Shown here in pieces: positions 29,650 to 37,942 of a stretch of DNA of 43,059 nt. How positions within the stretch are numbered: the first letter of the stretch is position 1; each line of letters opens with the position of its first letter. The DNA is from Pseudomonas sp. PA27(2017) (GTDB lineage: Bacteria > Pseudomonadota > Gammaproteobacteria > Pseudomonadales > Pseudomonadaceae): the NCBI RefSeq assembly GCF_001945445.1, contig NZ_MSXW01000064.1, positions 281 to 43,339 of the forward strand. Reading direction: 5' to 3'. A program made the translations under genes and the position numbers. The notes beneath the pieces were generated by a model. The model was not told the origin of the DNA. It did not search any database and was given only the letters and a program-made list of their open reading frames with translations.

Positions 29650-31203
29650 TCAGAGGCTGGGGAAGCGCTGGCGAACCGCGCTGACCAATTCGGCCAGGCT
29701 GGCGCTGTCCGGGGTGTCCACGCGCTTGCTGTAGGGCAGCTCGGCCTCTTCCAGCGGATCCTGACCGGCGCGCTGCGCCTCGATCACCGCCAGGGTCGCA
29801 TCGGAGGGGTCGCGGCCTTCCTGCTGGCGCTGCTGCAGCCAACTGGCGAGGACCGAATCCGGCGCGTGGCAATCGATGATCAGGAAGGGCACGCCGGTCT
29901 CGTCGGCGATGCGCTGAGCGGCCTGGCGCTGCGGGCGCTTGAGGAAGGTGGCGTCGAGCACCACCGGGTAGCCGGCTTGCAAGGCCAGCTCGGCCAGGGC
30001 GTTCAAGCGCTGATAGACGGTATCGCTGGCGTCCTGGCTGTAGATGCCCGCATTCAGTTCGCTGGCGGTCTGCTCACCCAGCAGGCGTTTGCGCTCGACG
30101 TCGGAGCGGATGCGAATCGCACCCAGGGCCTCGACCAGGCGCAGCGCGACCTGGCTCTTGCCAACCGCCGATACGCCGCGGGTGATCGCCAGCAGCGGCG
30201 AGGGGATGGCGCTGTAGCTTTCGGCCAGGCTGGCGTAGGCGCGGTATTGGCGCAGGATCACCGCACGCTGCACGGCATCCTGCTCCTGGCCGAGGCGGAA
30301 CAGCGCGACCTTTGCGCGGACCAGAGCGCGGTGCGTTTTGTACAGATTGAACAGTTTGAGCGAGCCGTAATCGCCGGTATGTTCCAGCCAGCTGTTGAAC
30401 AGACGGCGCGCCAGGCACTTGAGGCCGCGGTCTTCCAGGTCCATGACCAGAAAGGCGGTATCCAGGGCGATGTCGGTGAAGCGGAACGGCTCGTTGAACT
30501 CGATGCAGTCGAACAGCGTGGCGCGGCCGTCCAGCAAGGTGGCGTTACCCAGGTGGATGTCGCCATGGCATTCGCGGATGAACCCATCACGCGCCCGTGC
30601 TTCCAAATCCGGCCACAGGCGCTCCAGGCTGGTTTCGGTCCAGGCTTCCAGGGCATCGAGCTGCTGCAGGTCGGCCTTGTCGCTGAGCATCGGGCGGATC
30701 TGCTCGAAGTTCTGCCGCAGCGGGGCGACGATGGCGGTGGCGTTGCTCAGCGCATGATCGGCCGCGACCACGGGGGTGTCGCGGTGGAAGTCGGCGATCT
30801 GCTTGGCCAAGGCGTCGATATGCGCTTCATTGAGTTCACCGCGGGCCTGCACCTGGGCCAGCAGTTGCTCCTGCGGGAACTGGCGCATCTTCAGGGCGTA
30901 CTCCAGCACCGGACCCTCGCCGCCGATATGCGGCGCCTCGACGCTACCATTGATCGGCAACACCTCCAGATACAAATCCTCAGTAAGGCGCTGGTTGAGG
31001 CGCAGCTCCTCCTCGCAGAAGTGCTTGCGCGCGTCCAGCGAGGTGAAGTTAAGAAAGCCGAAGTCGACCGGCTTCTTGATCTTGTAAGCGTAAGGGCCGG
31101 TCAGCACGACCCAGGAAATATGGGTCTCGATGACACTGAAACCGTCCACCGGGTGCGGATAAAGGGCCGGGTTCTGCAAGGCGGTAATCAGGGCTTGGCT
31201 CAC
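29650..31203 (-). CDS. aminoglycoside-phosphotransferase-like/P-loop ATPase fusion
   Basis: A 517-residue two-domain protein. The N-terminal two-thirds is a kinase-like fold with HGDIHLGN (about residue 215) and the downstream FDCIEFNEPFRFTDIALDTAF metal loop. The C-terminal third is a P-loop kinase with Walker A GVSAVGKS (about 342-349) and DATFLKRPQRQAA. The architecture is known in proteobacteria (COG2187-COG0645) with no firm substrate. It is probably not an antibiotic-resistance enzyme; the context is core genome. It is divergent from mrcB. Confidence 0.86.
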   Translation of the reverse strand: MSQALITALQNPALYPHPVDGFSVIETHISWVVLTGPYAYKIKKPVDFGFLNFTSLDARKHFCEEELRLNQRLTEDLYLEVLPINGSVEAPHIGGEGPVLEYALKMRQFPQEQLLAQVQARGELNEAHIDALAKQIADFHRDTPVVAADHALSNATAIVAPLRQNFEQIRPMLSDKADLQQLDALEAWTETSLERLWPDLEARARDGFIRECHGDIHLGNATLLDGRATLFDCIEFNEPFRFTDIALDTAFLVMDLEDRGLKCLARRLFNSWLEHTGDYGSLKLFNLYKTHRALVRAKVALFRLGQEQDAVQRAVILRQYRAYASLAESYSAIPSPLLAITRGVSAVGKSQVALRLVEALGAIRIRSDVERKRLLGEQTASELNAGIYSQDASDTVYQRLNALAELALQAGYPVVLDATFLKRPQRQAAQRIADETGVPFLIIDCHAPDSVLASWLQQRQQEGRDPSDATLAVIEAQRAGQDPLEEAELPYSKRVDTPDSASLAELVSAVRQRFPSL

Positions 31204-31306
31204 GGACGATCCTTGGCATTCAGAAGTGGGAACAGGCGCGCATTATGGCCGCTCGCTGGCACAGTGCAAACCGCTGGCAGTCGCTGCCGGCGCTTCGCAA
31301 AGTGCG

Positions 31307-31312
31307 TATAAT
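31307..31312 (+). promoter_or_regulatory. candidate mrcB promoter (-10)
   Basis: A perfect TATAAT lies only 8 bases before the mrcB ATG, which would place the transcript start at or beside the start codon. There is no good -35. See the finding on a near-leaderless mrcB transcript. Confidence 0.5.
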
Positions 31313-31320
31313 GCCGCGCC

Positions 31321-33639
31321 ATGACTCGTACCCGATCTTCCCGCTCCCGTTCCAAACGCCGCCCCCGTGGCATGCGCCCCCTGCTGGGCTGGGCTGTAAA
31401 GCTTGGCTTGGTCGGCCTGGTGCTGTTCGCCGGTTTTGCGGTTTACCTCGATGCCATCGTCCAGGAGAAATTCTCCGGCAAGCGCTGGACCGTGCCGGCC
31501 AAGGTGTACGCCAGGCCACTCGAGCTGTTCGTCGGCCAGAAACTGGCCAAGGACGACCTACTCAAGGAAATGGACGCCCTCGGCTATCGCCGCGAGAGCG
31601 TGGCCAATGGCCCGGGCGCGGTAGCCGTCTCCGGCAACAACGTGTCGCTGCATTCGCGTGGTTTCCAGTTCTATGAGAGCGCCGAGCAGGCCCAGCAGGT
31701 CAATGTGCGTTTTTCCGGTGACTACGTCGCCTCGCTGACCAAGGCCGACGGCAAGGACCTGGCCGTGGCGCGTCTCGAGCCGATGCTGATCGGCGGCCTG
31801 TACCCGGCGCACCAGGAAGACCGCGTACTTATCAAGCTCGATCAGGTTCCGGCCTATCTGGTGGAAACCCTGGTGGCAGTCGAGGATCGCGATTTCTTCG
31901 ACCACTTCGGCGTCTCGCCCAAGGGCATCGCCCGTGCCGTGTGGATCAACGCATCGGCCGGCCAACTGCGCCAGGGCGGCAGTACCCTGACCCAGCAGTT
32001 GGTGAAGAACTTCTACCTCACCAACGAGCGCAGCCTGACCCGCAAGATCACCGAAGCGATGATGGCGGTGCTGCTGGAGCTGCATTACGACAAGCGCGAA
32101 ATTCTCGAGGCCTACCTCAACGAGGTGTTCCTCGGCCAGGACGGCCAGCGCGCAGTGCACGGCTTCGGTCTGGCCAGCCAGTACTTCTTCAGCCAGCCGC
32201 TGTCCGAACTCAAGCTCGACCAGGTCGCGCTGCTGGTCGGTATGGTCAAGGGGCCGACCTACTACAATCCGCGTCGCAATCCTGAGCGGGCGCTGAACCG
32301 CCGCAACATGATTCTCGATCTGCTGGCCGAGCAGGGCGTGGTGTCGCCTGAAGAGGCCGCCGCCGCCAAGGCGCGTCCGCTGGGCGTGACCCAGCGCGGC
32401 AGCATGGCCAATGGCTCGTTCCCGGCGTTCCTGGATCTGGTCAAGCGCCAGTTGCGCCAGGATTACCGCGATGAGGATTTGACCGAGGAAGGCCTACGCA
32501 TCTTCACCAGCTTCGACCCGATCCTGCAGCTCAAGGCCGAGGAGGCGCTGGCGGAAACCTTCAAGCGCCAGGCTGGCCGCAAGGGCTCCGACGAGGTCGA
32601 GGCCGGGATGGTGGTGACCAATCCGGAAACCGGCGAGATCCAGGCGCTGATCGGCAGTCGTCAGCCGCGTTTCGCCGGTTTCAACCGAGCGCTGGATGCG
32701 GTGCGCCCGATCGGCTCGCTGATCAAGCCAGCCATCTACCTGACGGCACTGGAGCGGCCGAGCCAGTACACGCTGACCACCCGCGTGCAGGACGAGCCCT
32801 TCTCGGTGAAGGGCCAGGACGGGCAGGTCTGGAAACCGCAGAACTACGACCGCAAGGCCCACGGCAGCATCTACCTGTACCAGGGCCTGGCACATTCCTA
32901 CAACCTGTCCACCGCCAAGCTCGGCCTGGAACTGGGCGTGCCGAATGTGCTCAAAACACTCGAGCGCCTGGGCGTGTCGCGTCAGTGGCCGGCCTATCCG
33001 TCCATGTTGCTGGGCGCAGGTGCGCTGACGCCGATGGAAGTCACCGGCATGTATCAGACCATTGCCAGTGGCGGTTTCAACACGCCGCTGCGGGGTATTC
33101 GCAGCGTGCTTACCGCCGAGGGCGAGCCGCTCAAGCGCTATCCGTACCAGATTCAACAACGTTTCGATGCGGGCGCCATCTACCTGTTGCAGAACGCCAT
33201 GCAGCGCACCATGCGTGAGGGTACCGGCCGCTCGGTCTACAACCAACTGCCGGGCTCGTTGACCCTGGCAGGCAAGACCGGTACCAGTAACGATTCGCGT
33301 GACAGCTGGTTCGCCGGGTTCAGTCAGGATCTGCTGACCGTGGTGTGGATGGGCCGTGACGATAACGGGCCGACGCCGTTCACCGGTGCGACCGGTGCGT
33401 TGCAGGCCTGGACGGGCTTCATGCGCCGTGCTGACCCGCTGCCGCTGGACATGCCGATGCCCGATAACGTGGTGATGGCCTGGGTAGATGCAGCGACCGG
33501 GCAGGGCTCGGCGCAGAATTGTCCGGGGGCCGTACAGATGCCGTATATTCGCGGCAGCGAGCCGGCTCCGGGTGCAGGTTGTGGTATTCAGGCCCCCGTC
33601 GACTCGGTGATGGACTGGGTGAAAGGCTGGTTGGAATAA
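31321..33639 (+). CDS. mrcB: penicillin-binding protein 1B (bifunctional transglycosylase/transpeptidase)
   Basis: A 772-residue class A PBP. A short basic cytoplasmic tail (MTRTRSSRSRSKRR) precedes one membrane helix (about 21-47) and a UB2H-like regulatory domain (about 60-150). The glycosyltransferase domain has catalytic Glu188 in VEDRDFFDHF, QGGSTLTQQLVKN and NEVFLGQ. The transpeptidase has Ser466 in SLIK, SYN at 526-528 and KTGTS at 652-656. It polymerises and cross-links peptidoglycan at the inner membrane. No ribosome site is seen before the ATG. The next gene encodes its lipoprotein activator. Confidence 0.96.
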   Translation: MTRTRSSRSRSKRRPRGMRPLLGWAVKLGLVGLVLFAGFAVYLDAIVQEKFSGKRWTVPAKVYARPLELFVGQKLAKDDLLKEMDALGYRRESVANGPGAVAVSGNNVSLHSRGFQFYESAEQAQQVNVRFSGDYVASLTKADGKDLAVARLEPMLIGGLYPAHQEDRVLIKLDQVPAYLVETLVAVEDRDFFDHFGVSPKGIARAVWINASAGQLRQGGSTLTQQLVKNFYLTNERSLTRKITEAMMAVLLELHYDKREILEAYLNEVFLGQDGQRAVHGFGLASQYFFSQPLSELKLDQVALLVGMVKGPTYYNPRRNPERALNRRNMILDLLAEQGVVSPEEAAAAKARPLGVTQRGSMANGSFPAFLDLVKRQLRQDYRDEDLTEEGLRIFTSFDPILQLKAEEALAETFKRQAGRKGSDEVEAGMVVTNPETGEIQALIGSRQPRFAGFNRALDAVRPIGSLIKPAIYLTALERPSQYTLTTRVQDEPFSVKGQDGQVWKPQNYDRKAHGSIYLYQGLAHSYNLSTAKLGLELGVPNVLKTLERLGVSRQWPAYPSMLLGAGALTPMEVTGMYQTIASGGFNTPLRGIRSVLTAEGEPLKRYPYQIQQRFDAGAIYLLQNAMQRTMREGTGRSVYNQLPGSLTLAGKTGTSNDSRDSWFAGFSQDLLTVVWMGRDDNGPTPFTGATGALQAWTGFMRRADPLPLDMPMPDNVVMAWVDAATGQGSAQNCPGAVQMPYIRGSEPAPGAGCGIQAPVDSVMDWVKGWLE

Positions 33640-33651
33640 GAGAGGTTTGCC

Positions 33652-34398
33652 GTGAGCAAGTGGTTGATTCCCGTTTTGACCGCCTCGGTGGTTCTGGGTG
33701 GTTGTGCCAGCGTTCCGCGTGGTTCCATCCCGGTTGTGGATTCCGGTAGCTCGGCCTACGAGCAGGACGATCGCCCGGGCGGCGGTTACAACAATGCGCC
33801 GCAGCTACAGCAGCAGGCGCAGTCCATGCCCGAGGATTCGGGAGTGGTGGTAATGGTGCCAGGCGGCGGCGCGTCCTCGTCGGCGCCGATCGAGACCGAC
33901 TCGGCACCGGCCGGTGCGCCTGCCAACAGCGATGGCCTGACCTTCGACGAGCCGCCGCTGAGCAGCGAGCCACTGGGCTCGCCCAATTACGGCAACTCGG
34001 CGCCATCCCAGCCGTCGACCCCTAGCGGGATCCCCAGCGGTAATGCTGGTGGTGGCCTGGCGGCCGACGAGCAGCTCGATGGCCCGGTGCTGGCGCTGCT
34101 GACCAGCGCCCAGCAGCAGCAGACCGGCGGTGACCTCAATGGTGCCGCTTCCAGCCTGGAGCGTGCCCAGCGCATCGCCCCGCGTGAGCCGCAGGTGCTT
34201 TATCGTCTGGCTGAAGTGCGCCTGGCCCAGGGTGATGCAGCTCAGGCCGAGCAGTTCGCGCGCCGCGGTTTGAGCTATGCCAATGGGCGCCCGGCCCTGC
34301 AGGCCAGCCTGTGGGACCTGATCGCCAAATCCCGCGAACAGCAGGGCGACTCCGCTGGCGCGGCTCAAGCTCGTGAGCGGGCACGGGTCAACCTGTGA
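33652..34398 (+). CDS. lpoP: TPR lipoprotein, PBP1B activator LpoP
   Basis: A 248-residue outer-membrane lipoprotein. The lipobox LGGC has Cys18 as the lipidation site. A long flexible Pro/Ser/Gly/Gln-rich linker (about 20-135) leads to a C-terminal helical TPR-like domain (about 145-248). In P. aeruginosa LpoP, a TPR lipoprotein from the operon of PBP1B, activates that enzyme. The gene starts 12 bases after the mrcB stop with GTG and GAGAGG upstream, and its stop overlaps the next start. The name rests on this architecture and position. Confidence 0.82.
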   Translation: MSKWLIPVLTASVVLGGCASVPRGSIPVVDSGSSAYEQDDRPGGGYNNAPQLQQQAQSMPEDSGVVVMVPGGGASSSAPIETDSAPAGAPANSDGLTFDEPPLSSEPLGSPNYGNSAPSQPSTPSGIPSGNAGGGLAADEQLDGPVLALLTSAQQQQTGGDLNGAASSLERAQRIAPREPQVLYRLAEVRLAQGDAAQAEQFARRGLSYANGRPALQASLWDLIAKSREQQGDSAGAAQARERARVNL

Positions 34399-34727
34399 GT
34401 GCAACCCCGGTAGCCCTGATTGCCGATCAGCTGCTGCTGGTCGAGCGAGCGCTGCGGGTGCAGGGCTGGTGGGAAGCGTCTCCACCCAGTGCGCAGGCAC
34501 TGGCTAGCGAGCAGCCGTTCTGCATCGATACGCTGGATTTTTCCCAGTGGCTGCAGTGGATCTTTCTGCCGCGTATGAAGGCAATCATCGAGGCGGGCGC
34601 GGACCTGCCTGCAGTGTCCGGCATCCTGCCCATGGCCGAGCAGGTCTACGGCGCCGGCAATCAGCAGGCGGCGGCGCTGCTCGAGGCGCTGGGTGATTTC
34701 GACCGGCTGATCTCCGCGGGCCGCTAG
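34395..34727 (+). CDS. YqcC-family protein (DUF446)
   Basis: A 110-residue, all-helical small protein of the YqcC family: LIADQLLLVERALRVQGWWEA and, later, FCIDTLDFSQWLQWIFLPRMKAII. The function is unknown. The GTG start overlaps the lpoP stop (GTGA), so it is translationally coupled and belongs to the mrcB-lpoP operon. A GC-rich hairpin spans its stop codon. Confidence 0.85.
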   Translation: MSATPVALIADQLLLVERALRVQGWWEASPPSAQALASEQPFCIDTLDFSQWLQWIFLPRMKAIIEAGADLPAVSGILPMAEQVYGAGNQQAAALLEALGDFDRLISAGR

Positions 34728-34734
34728 GGCCCGC
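34716..34734. terminator. hairpin over the yqcC stop codon
   Basis: GCGGGCC and GGCCCGC form a perfect 7-bp stem with a 5-base loop that contains the TAG stop of the YqcC gene. There is no T-run. It may help end the mrcB operon, between it and the convergent DUF4124 gene. Confidence 0.35.
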
Positions 34735-34745
34735 AGATACCCGCC

Positions 34746-35186
34746 TTACTGGCAGTTGTCCTTGATTGCCTGCTTGCTGTCGGCGATGCGCTTCTGGCGC
34801 TCGTCCTCACCCAGGCGGCGCATTTCCCCACCGTCTTCCACGCGCACGCGCGGGTTGTTTTCCAACTGCGCCAGGTTGTTGCGCTGGGTTTCGCAGTATT
34901 TCCTGCGCTCGGCTTCCTGGGCGGCCACTTCCTTCTTCACCTTGGCATCGGCGGCGGCCTGCTCGGGATCGGCGATGGCATCGAAGGTAGGCGCCGGTTT
35001 CGCTTCGGGGGTGGTTGAGGGTGGCGGCGCCGCCGAAGGATTGACCGTGGTGGATTGCTGACCCTGTGGCGGCTGCTCGCCGAAATGGGTTACGCCCTGG
35101 GCGTCGACCCATTTGTAGATCTGCCCGGCCATAGCGCTCGCACTCAGGGCGAGCAGCAGACTGCTGGTGAGAATCATGCGGCGCAT
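34746..35186 (-). CDS. DUF4124 domain exported protein
   Basis: A 146-residue protein: signal peptide (MRRMILTSSLLLALSASAMA), then the DUF4124 motif GQIYKWVDAQGVTHFGEQPP (residues 21-40), a Pro/Ala/Ser-rich linker, and a charged coiled-coil-like tail rich in Lys, Glu and Arg. DUF4124 proteins are common in the periplasm of gamma-proteobacteria; their role is not known. It is divergent from ilvI and convergent with yqcC. Confidence 0.87.
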   Translation of the reverse strand: MRRMILTSSLLLALSASAMAGQIYKWVDAQGVTHFGEQPPQGQQSTTVNPSAAPPPSTTPEAKPAPTFDAIADPEQAAADAKVKKEVAAQEAERRKYCETQRNNLAQLENNPRVRVEDGGEMRRLGEDERQKRIADSKQAIKDNCQ

Positions 35187-35613
35187 GGAGGTTCCTTATG
35201 CATGGTCCATCGACTGATTGAAGTGCGGGCAGCGTGAAGTTGCAACGCAGGTAGCCACTATAACCAATCGGCGTTGAGCGCAGGCTGGTCTGTTTCACAT
35301 CGGCGCTGTCTGCCAGGGCGTTTGGCGTCGTTGCCGGATATTACGTATTCCATCACGCATCGCTTGACTTGCCGCCAGCGAATATCAACAATCGACTGCT
35401 CGCTGTAGTGGGGTCAGCCGCAAGCTGGCTTCAGCTCAGTAGACATGAGGCGCTACCCGCGCCGACCTTTCGTTACACCCGCAACGCGTTACCTCGCGCT
35501 GGGTGGGAAAGTCCCGCAACACATCTGGGGCAGTCCCAATACTTGCTCAGTAGTAGCTGACGTAGTCGGCGACCACAGTCGCTCATGCTCTGCTGACAGT
35601 AAACCTACTCGGG

Positions 35614-35637
35614 CCGACCCCGCAAAAGGGCGGTTTT
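35614..35637 (+). promoter_or_regulatory. attenuator-like hairpin in the ilvI leader
   Basis: CCG and CCC (35614-35616 and 35618-35620, one bulged A) pair with GGGCGG (35628-35633), followed by TTTTCT. The stem with its T-run lies 23 bases before the ilvI start. The 35187-35660 leader has no separate gene that I can defend. A classical leader peptide rich in Ile/Leu/Val was not found, so the attenuation model is unproven. Confidence 0.4.
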
Positions 35638-35660
35638 CTGGCGTAATAGAGGTGAACAAC

Positions 35661-37391
35661 GTGGAGCTTTTATCCGGCGCTGAAATGGTCGTCCGCTCGT
35701 TGCGTGACGAAGGCGTTAAGTACATCTATGGGTACCCGGGCGGTGCCCTCCTGCACATCTATGATGCCTTGTTCAAAGAGCCGGAAGTGACCCACATCCT
35801 GGTTCGTCACGAGCAGGCGGCGACCCATATGGCGGACGGCTATGCCCGTGCCACCGGCAAGGCCGGTGTGGTACTGGTGACCTCCGGTCCGGGCGCGACC
35901 AATGCCGTGACCGGTATCGCCACGGCCTACATGGATTCGATCCCGATGGTGATCATCTCCGGCCAGGTGGCGAGCACCGTGGTCGGCACCGACGCCTTCC
36001 AGGAAGTCGACATGGTCGGCATTTCCCGCCCGATCGTGAAGCACAGCTTCATCATCAAGCATCCTTCAGAAATCCCCGAAGTCATCAAGAAGGCTTTCTA
36101 TCTGGCCGAATCCGGTCGTCCGGGCCCGGTGGTCGTCGATATCCCCAAAGACATGGGGGATCCGACCCAGAAGTTCGAATACAGCTACCCGAAAAAGGTC
36201 AAGCTGCGCTCCTACAGCCCTGCTGCCCGTGGCCACTCCGGGCAGATTCGCAAGGCGGCGGAAATGCTCGTCGCGGCCAAGCGCCCGATCATCTATTCCG
36301 GCGGTGGCGTGATCCTCGGCGGCGCTTCTGCGCAACTCACCGAGCTGGCCCGTGCCCTCAACGTGCCGGTCACCAACACCCTGATGGGCCTGGGCGCCTA
36401 CCCGGGCGATGACCGTCAGTTCGTCGGTATGCTCGGCATGCACGGCAGCTACACCGCCAACCTGGCGATGCACCATGCCGACGTGATCCTGGCCGTTGGC
36501 GCGCGCTTCGATGACCGCGTCATCAATGGCGAGACCGCTGCCAAGTTCTGCCCGAACGCGAAGATCATCCATATCGACATCGACCCCGCGTCGATCTCCA
36601 AGACCGTCAAGGCCGACATCCCGATCGTCGGCCCGGTGGATAGCGTGCTGACCGAAATGGTCGCCGCCCTCAAGGAAATCGAGCAGGCGCCGGACAAGGA
36701 ATCGCAAGCCACCTGGTGGAAGCAGATCGACGAGTGGCGCGGCGGTGGTCGTCTGTTCCCCTATAACGAGGGTGACGGTTCGATCATCAAGCCGCAGACC
36801 GTGATCGAGACGCTGTGCGAAGTCACCAAGGGCGAGGCATACGTCAGCTCCGACGTGGGCCAGCACCAGATGTTCGCGGCCCAGTACTATCGCTTCAACA
36901 AGCCCAATCGCTGGATCAACTCCGGTGGTCTGGGCACCATGGGCTTCGGCTTCCCGGCGGCCATGGGCGTCAAGCTGAACTTCCCGGATGCCGATGTCGC
37001 CTGCGTGACGGGCGAGGGCAGCATCCAGATGAACATTCAGGAGCTGTCGACCTGCCTGCAGTACGACCTGCCGGTGAAGATCATCAACCTCAACAATGGC
37101 GCGCTGGGCATGGTTCGCCAGTGGCAGGACATGCAGTACAGCAGCCGTTACTCGCACTCCTACATGGAGTCGCTGCCTGACTTCGTCAAGCTGGCCGAGT
37201 CCTATGGTCATGTGGGCATGCGCATCACCGACCTCAAGGACCTCAAGTCGAAGATGGAAGAGGCGTTCGCGATCAAGGATCGCCTGGTGTTCCTCGACAT
37301 CGCCGTGGATACCAGCGAGCACGTCTACCCGATGCAGATTCGTGGTGGCGCGATGCGCGACATGTGGCTGAGCAAGACGGAGCGTACCTGA
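35661..37391 (+). CDS. ilvI: acetolactate synthase large subunit
   Basis: A 576-residue ThDP- and FAD-dependent synthase, first step of valine/leucine and second step of isoleucine synthesis (pyruvate + pyruvate or 2-oxobutyrate). Catalytic Glu in RHEQAATHMADGYAR, FAD-region TSGPGATNAV, and the ThDP site GEGSIQMNIQEL with LNNGALGMVRQWQ. I start at GTG 35661 (GAGG 9 bases upstream); the frame stays open upstream to ATG 35445 without a ribosome site or family-like sequence, and GTG 35652 is also possible. ilvH follows after 1 base. Confidence 0.95.
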   Translation: MELLSGAEMVVRSLRDEGVKYIYGYPGGALLHIYDALFKEPEVTHILVRHEQAATHMADGYARATGKAGVVLVTSGPGATNAVTGIATAYMDSIPMVIISGQVASTVVGTDAFQEVDMVGISRPIVKHSFIIKHPSEIPEVIKKAFYLAESGRPGPVVVDIPKDMGDPTQKFEYSYPKKVKLRSYSPAARGHSGQIRKAAEMLVAAKRPIIYSGGGVILGGASAQLTELARALNVPVTNTLMGLGAYPGDDRQFVGMLGMHGSYTANLAMHHADVILAVGARFDDRVINGETAAKFCPNAKIIHIDIDPASISKTVKADIPIVGPVDSVLTEMVAALKEIEQAPDKESQATWWKQIDEWRGGGRLFPYNEGDGSIIKPQTVIETLCEVTKGEAYVSSDVGQHQMFAAQYYRFNKPNRWINSGGLGTMGFGFPAAMGVKLNFPDADVACVTGEGSIQMNIQELSTCLQYDLPVKIINLNNGALGMVRQWQDMQYSSRYSHSYMESLPDFVKLAESYGHVGMRITDLKDLKSKMEEAFAIKDRLVFLDIAVDTSEHVYPMQIRGGAMRDMWLSKTERT

Positions 37392-37392
37392 C

Positions 37393-37884
37393 ATGCGTCA
37401 TATCATTTCCCTGCTGCTGGAAAACGAACCGGGAGCCCTGTCGCGCGTAGTCGGCCTGTTCTCCCAGCGTAACTACAACATCGAGAGCCTGACCGTGGCG
37501 CCGACCGAAGACCCGACCCTGTCGCGTCTGACGCTGACCACCATCGGTCACGACGACACCATCGAGCAGATCACCAAGAACCTCAACAAGCTGATCGAGG
37601 TGGTCAAGCTGGTGGATCTGTCGGAAAACCCCCACATCGAACGCGAGCTGATGCTGGTCAAGGTGAAGGCCACCGGCGCCCAGCGCGCCGAGGTCAAGCG
37701 CACCACCGACATCTTCCGTGGGCAGATAGTCGACGTGACGCCAAGCGTGTACACCATCCAGCTGGCCGGTACCAGCGACAAGCTGGACAGCTTCATCCAG
37801 GCCATCGGCACTGCGCTGATCCTGGAAACCGTCCGCAGTGGTGTCACCGGTATCGCCCGCGGCGACAAGGTGCTGAGCATCTGA
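37393..37884 (+). CDS. ilvH: acetolactate synthase small (regulatory) subunit
   Basis: A 163-residue regulatory subunit. The N-terminal ACT domain (ISLLLENEPGALSRVVGLFS, then RNYNIESLTVAPTED) is the valine-feedback region, and the C-terminal half is the second ACT-like domain. It binds the large subunit, raising its activity and giving valine inhibition. One base separates it from ilvI. A strong intrinsic terminator lies 19 bases after its stop. Confidence 0.96.
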   Translation: MRHIISLLLENEPGALSRVVGLFSQRNYNIESLTVAPTEDPTLSRLTLTTIGHDDTIEQITKNLNKLIEVVKLVDLSENPHIERELMLVKVKATGAQRAEVKRTTDIFRGQIVDVTPSVYTIQLAGTSDKLDSFIQAIGTALILETVRSGVTGIARGDKVLSI

Positions 37885-37903
37885 TCGCATCGCTCGAACC
37901 AAG

Positions 37904-37928
37904 AACCCCGCCACGTGCGGGGTTTTTT
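37904..37928 (+). terminator. intrinsic terminator of ilvIH
   Basis: AACCCCGC and GCGGGGTT form an 8-bp stem with a 5-base loop (37904-37924), followed by a run of six T (37923-37928). The complementary A-tract makes it possibly useful to the convergent ilvY gene too. Confidence 0.93.
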
Positions 37929-37942
37929 ATGCCAGGGATTCG

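Noticed and set aside
29650..31203. Kinase fusion as an aminoglycoside-resistance enzyme
   Set aside because: The kinase-like motifs are shared by many small-molecule kinases. The fusion form and core-genome position do not suit a resistance gene.
29866..31311. A 481-codon plus-strand frame antisense to the kinase fusion
   Set aside because: The amino-acid composition is that of a GC-rich shadow frame. The minus-strand gene has clear catalytic motifs.
36066..37394. A 442-codon minus-strand frame antisense to ilvI
   Set aside because: ilvI is certain. The antisense product is low-complexity and rich in His, Asp and Val.
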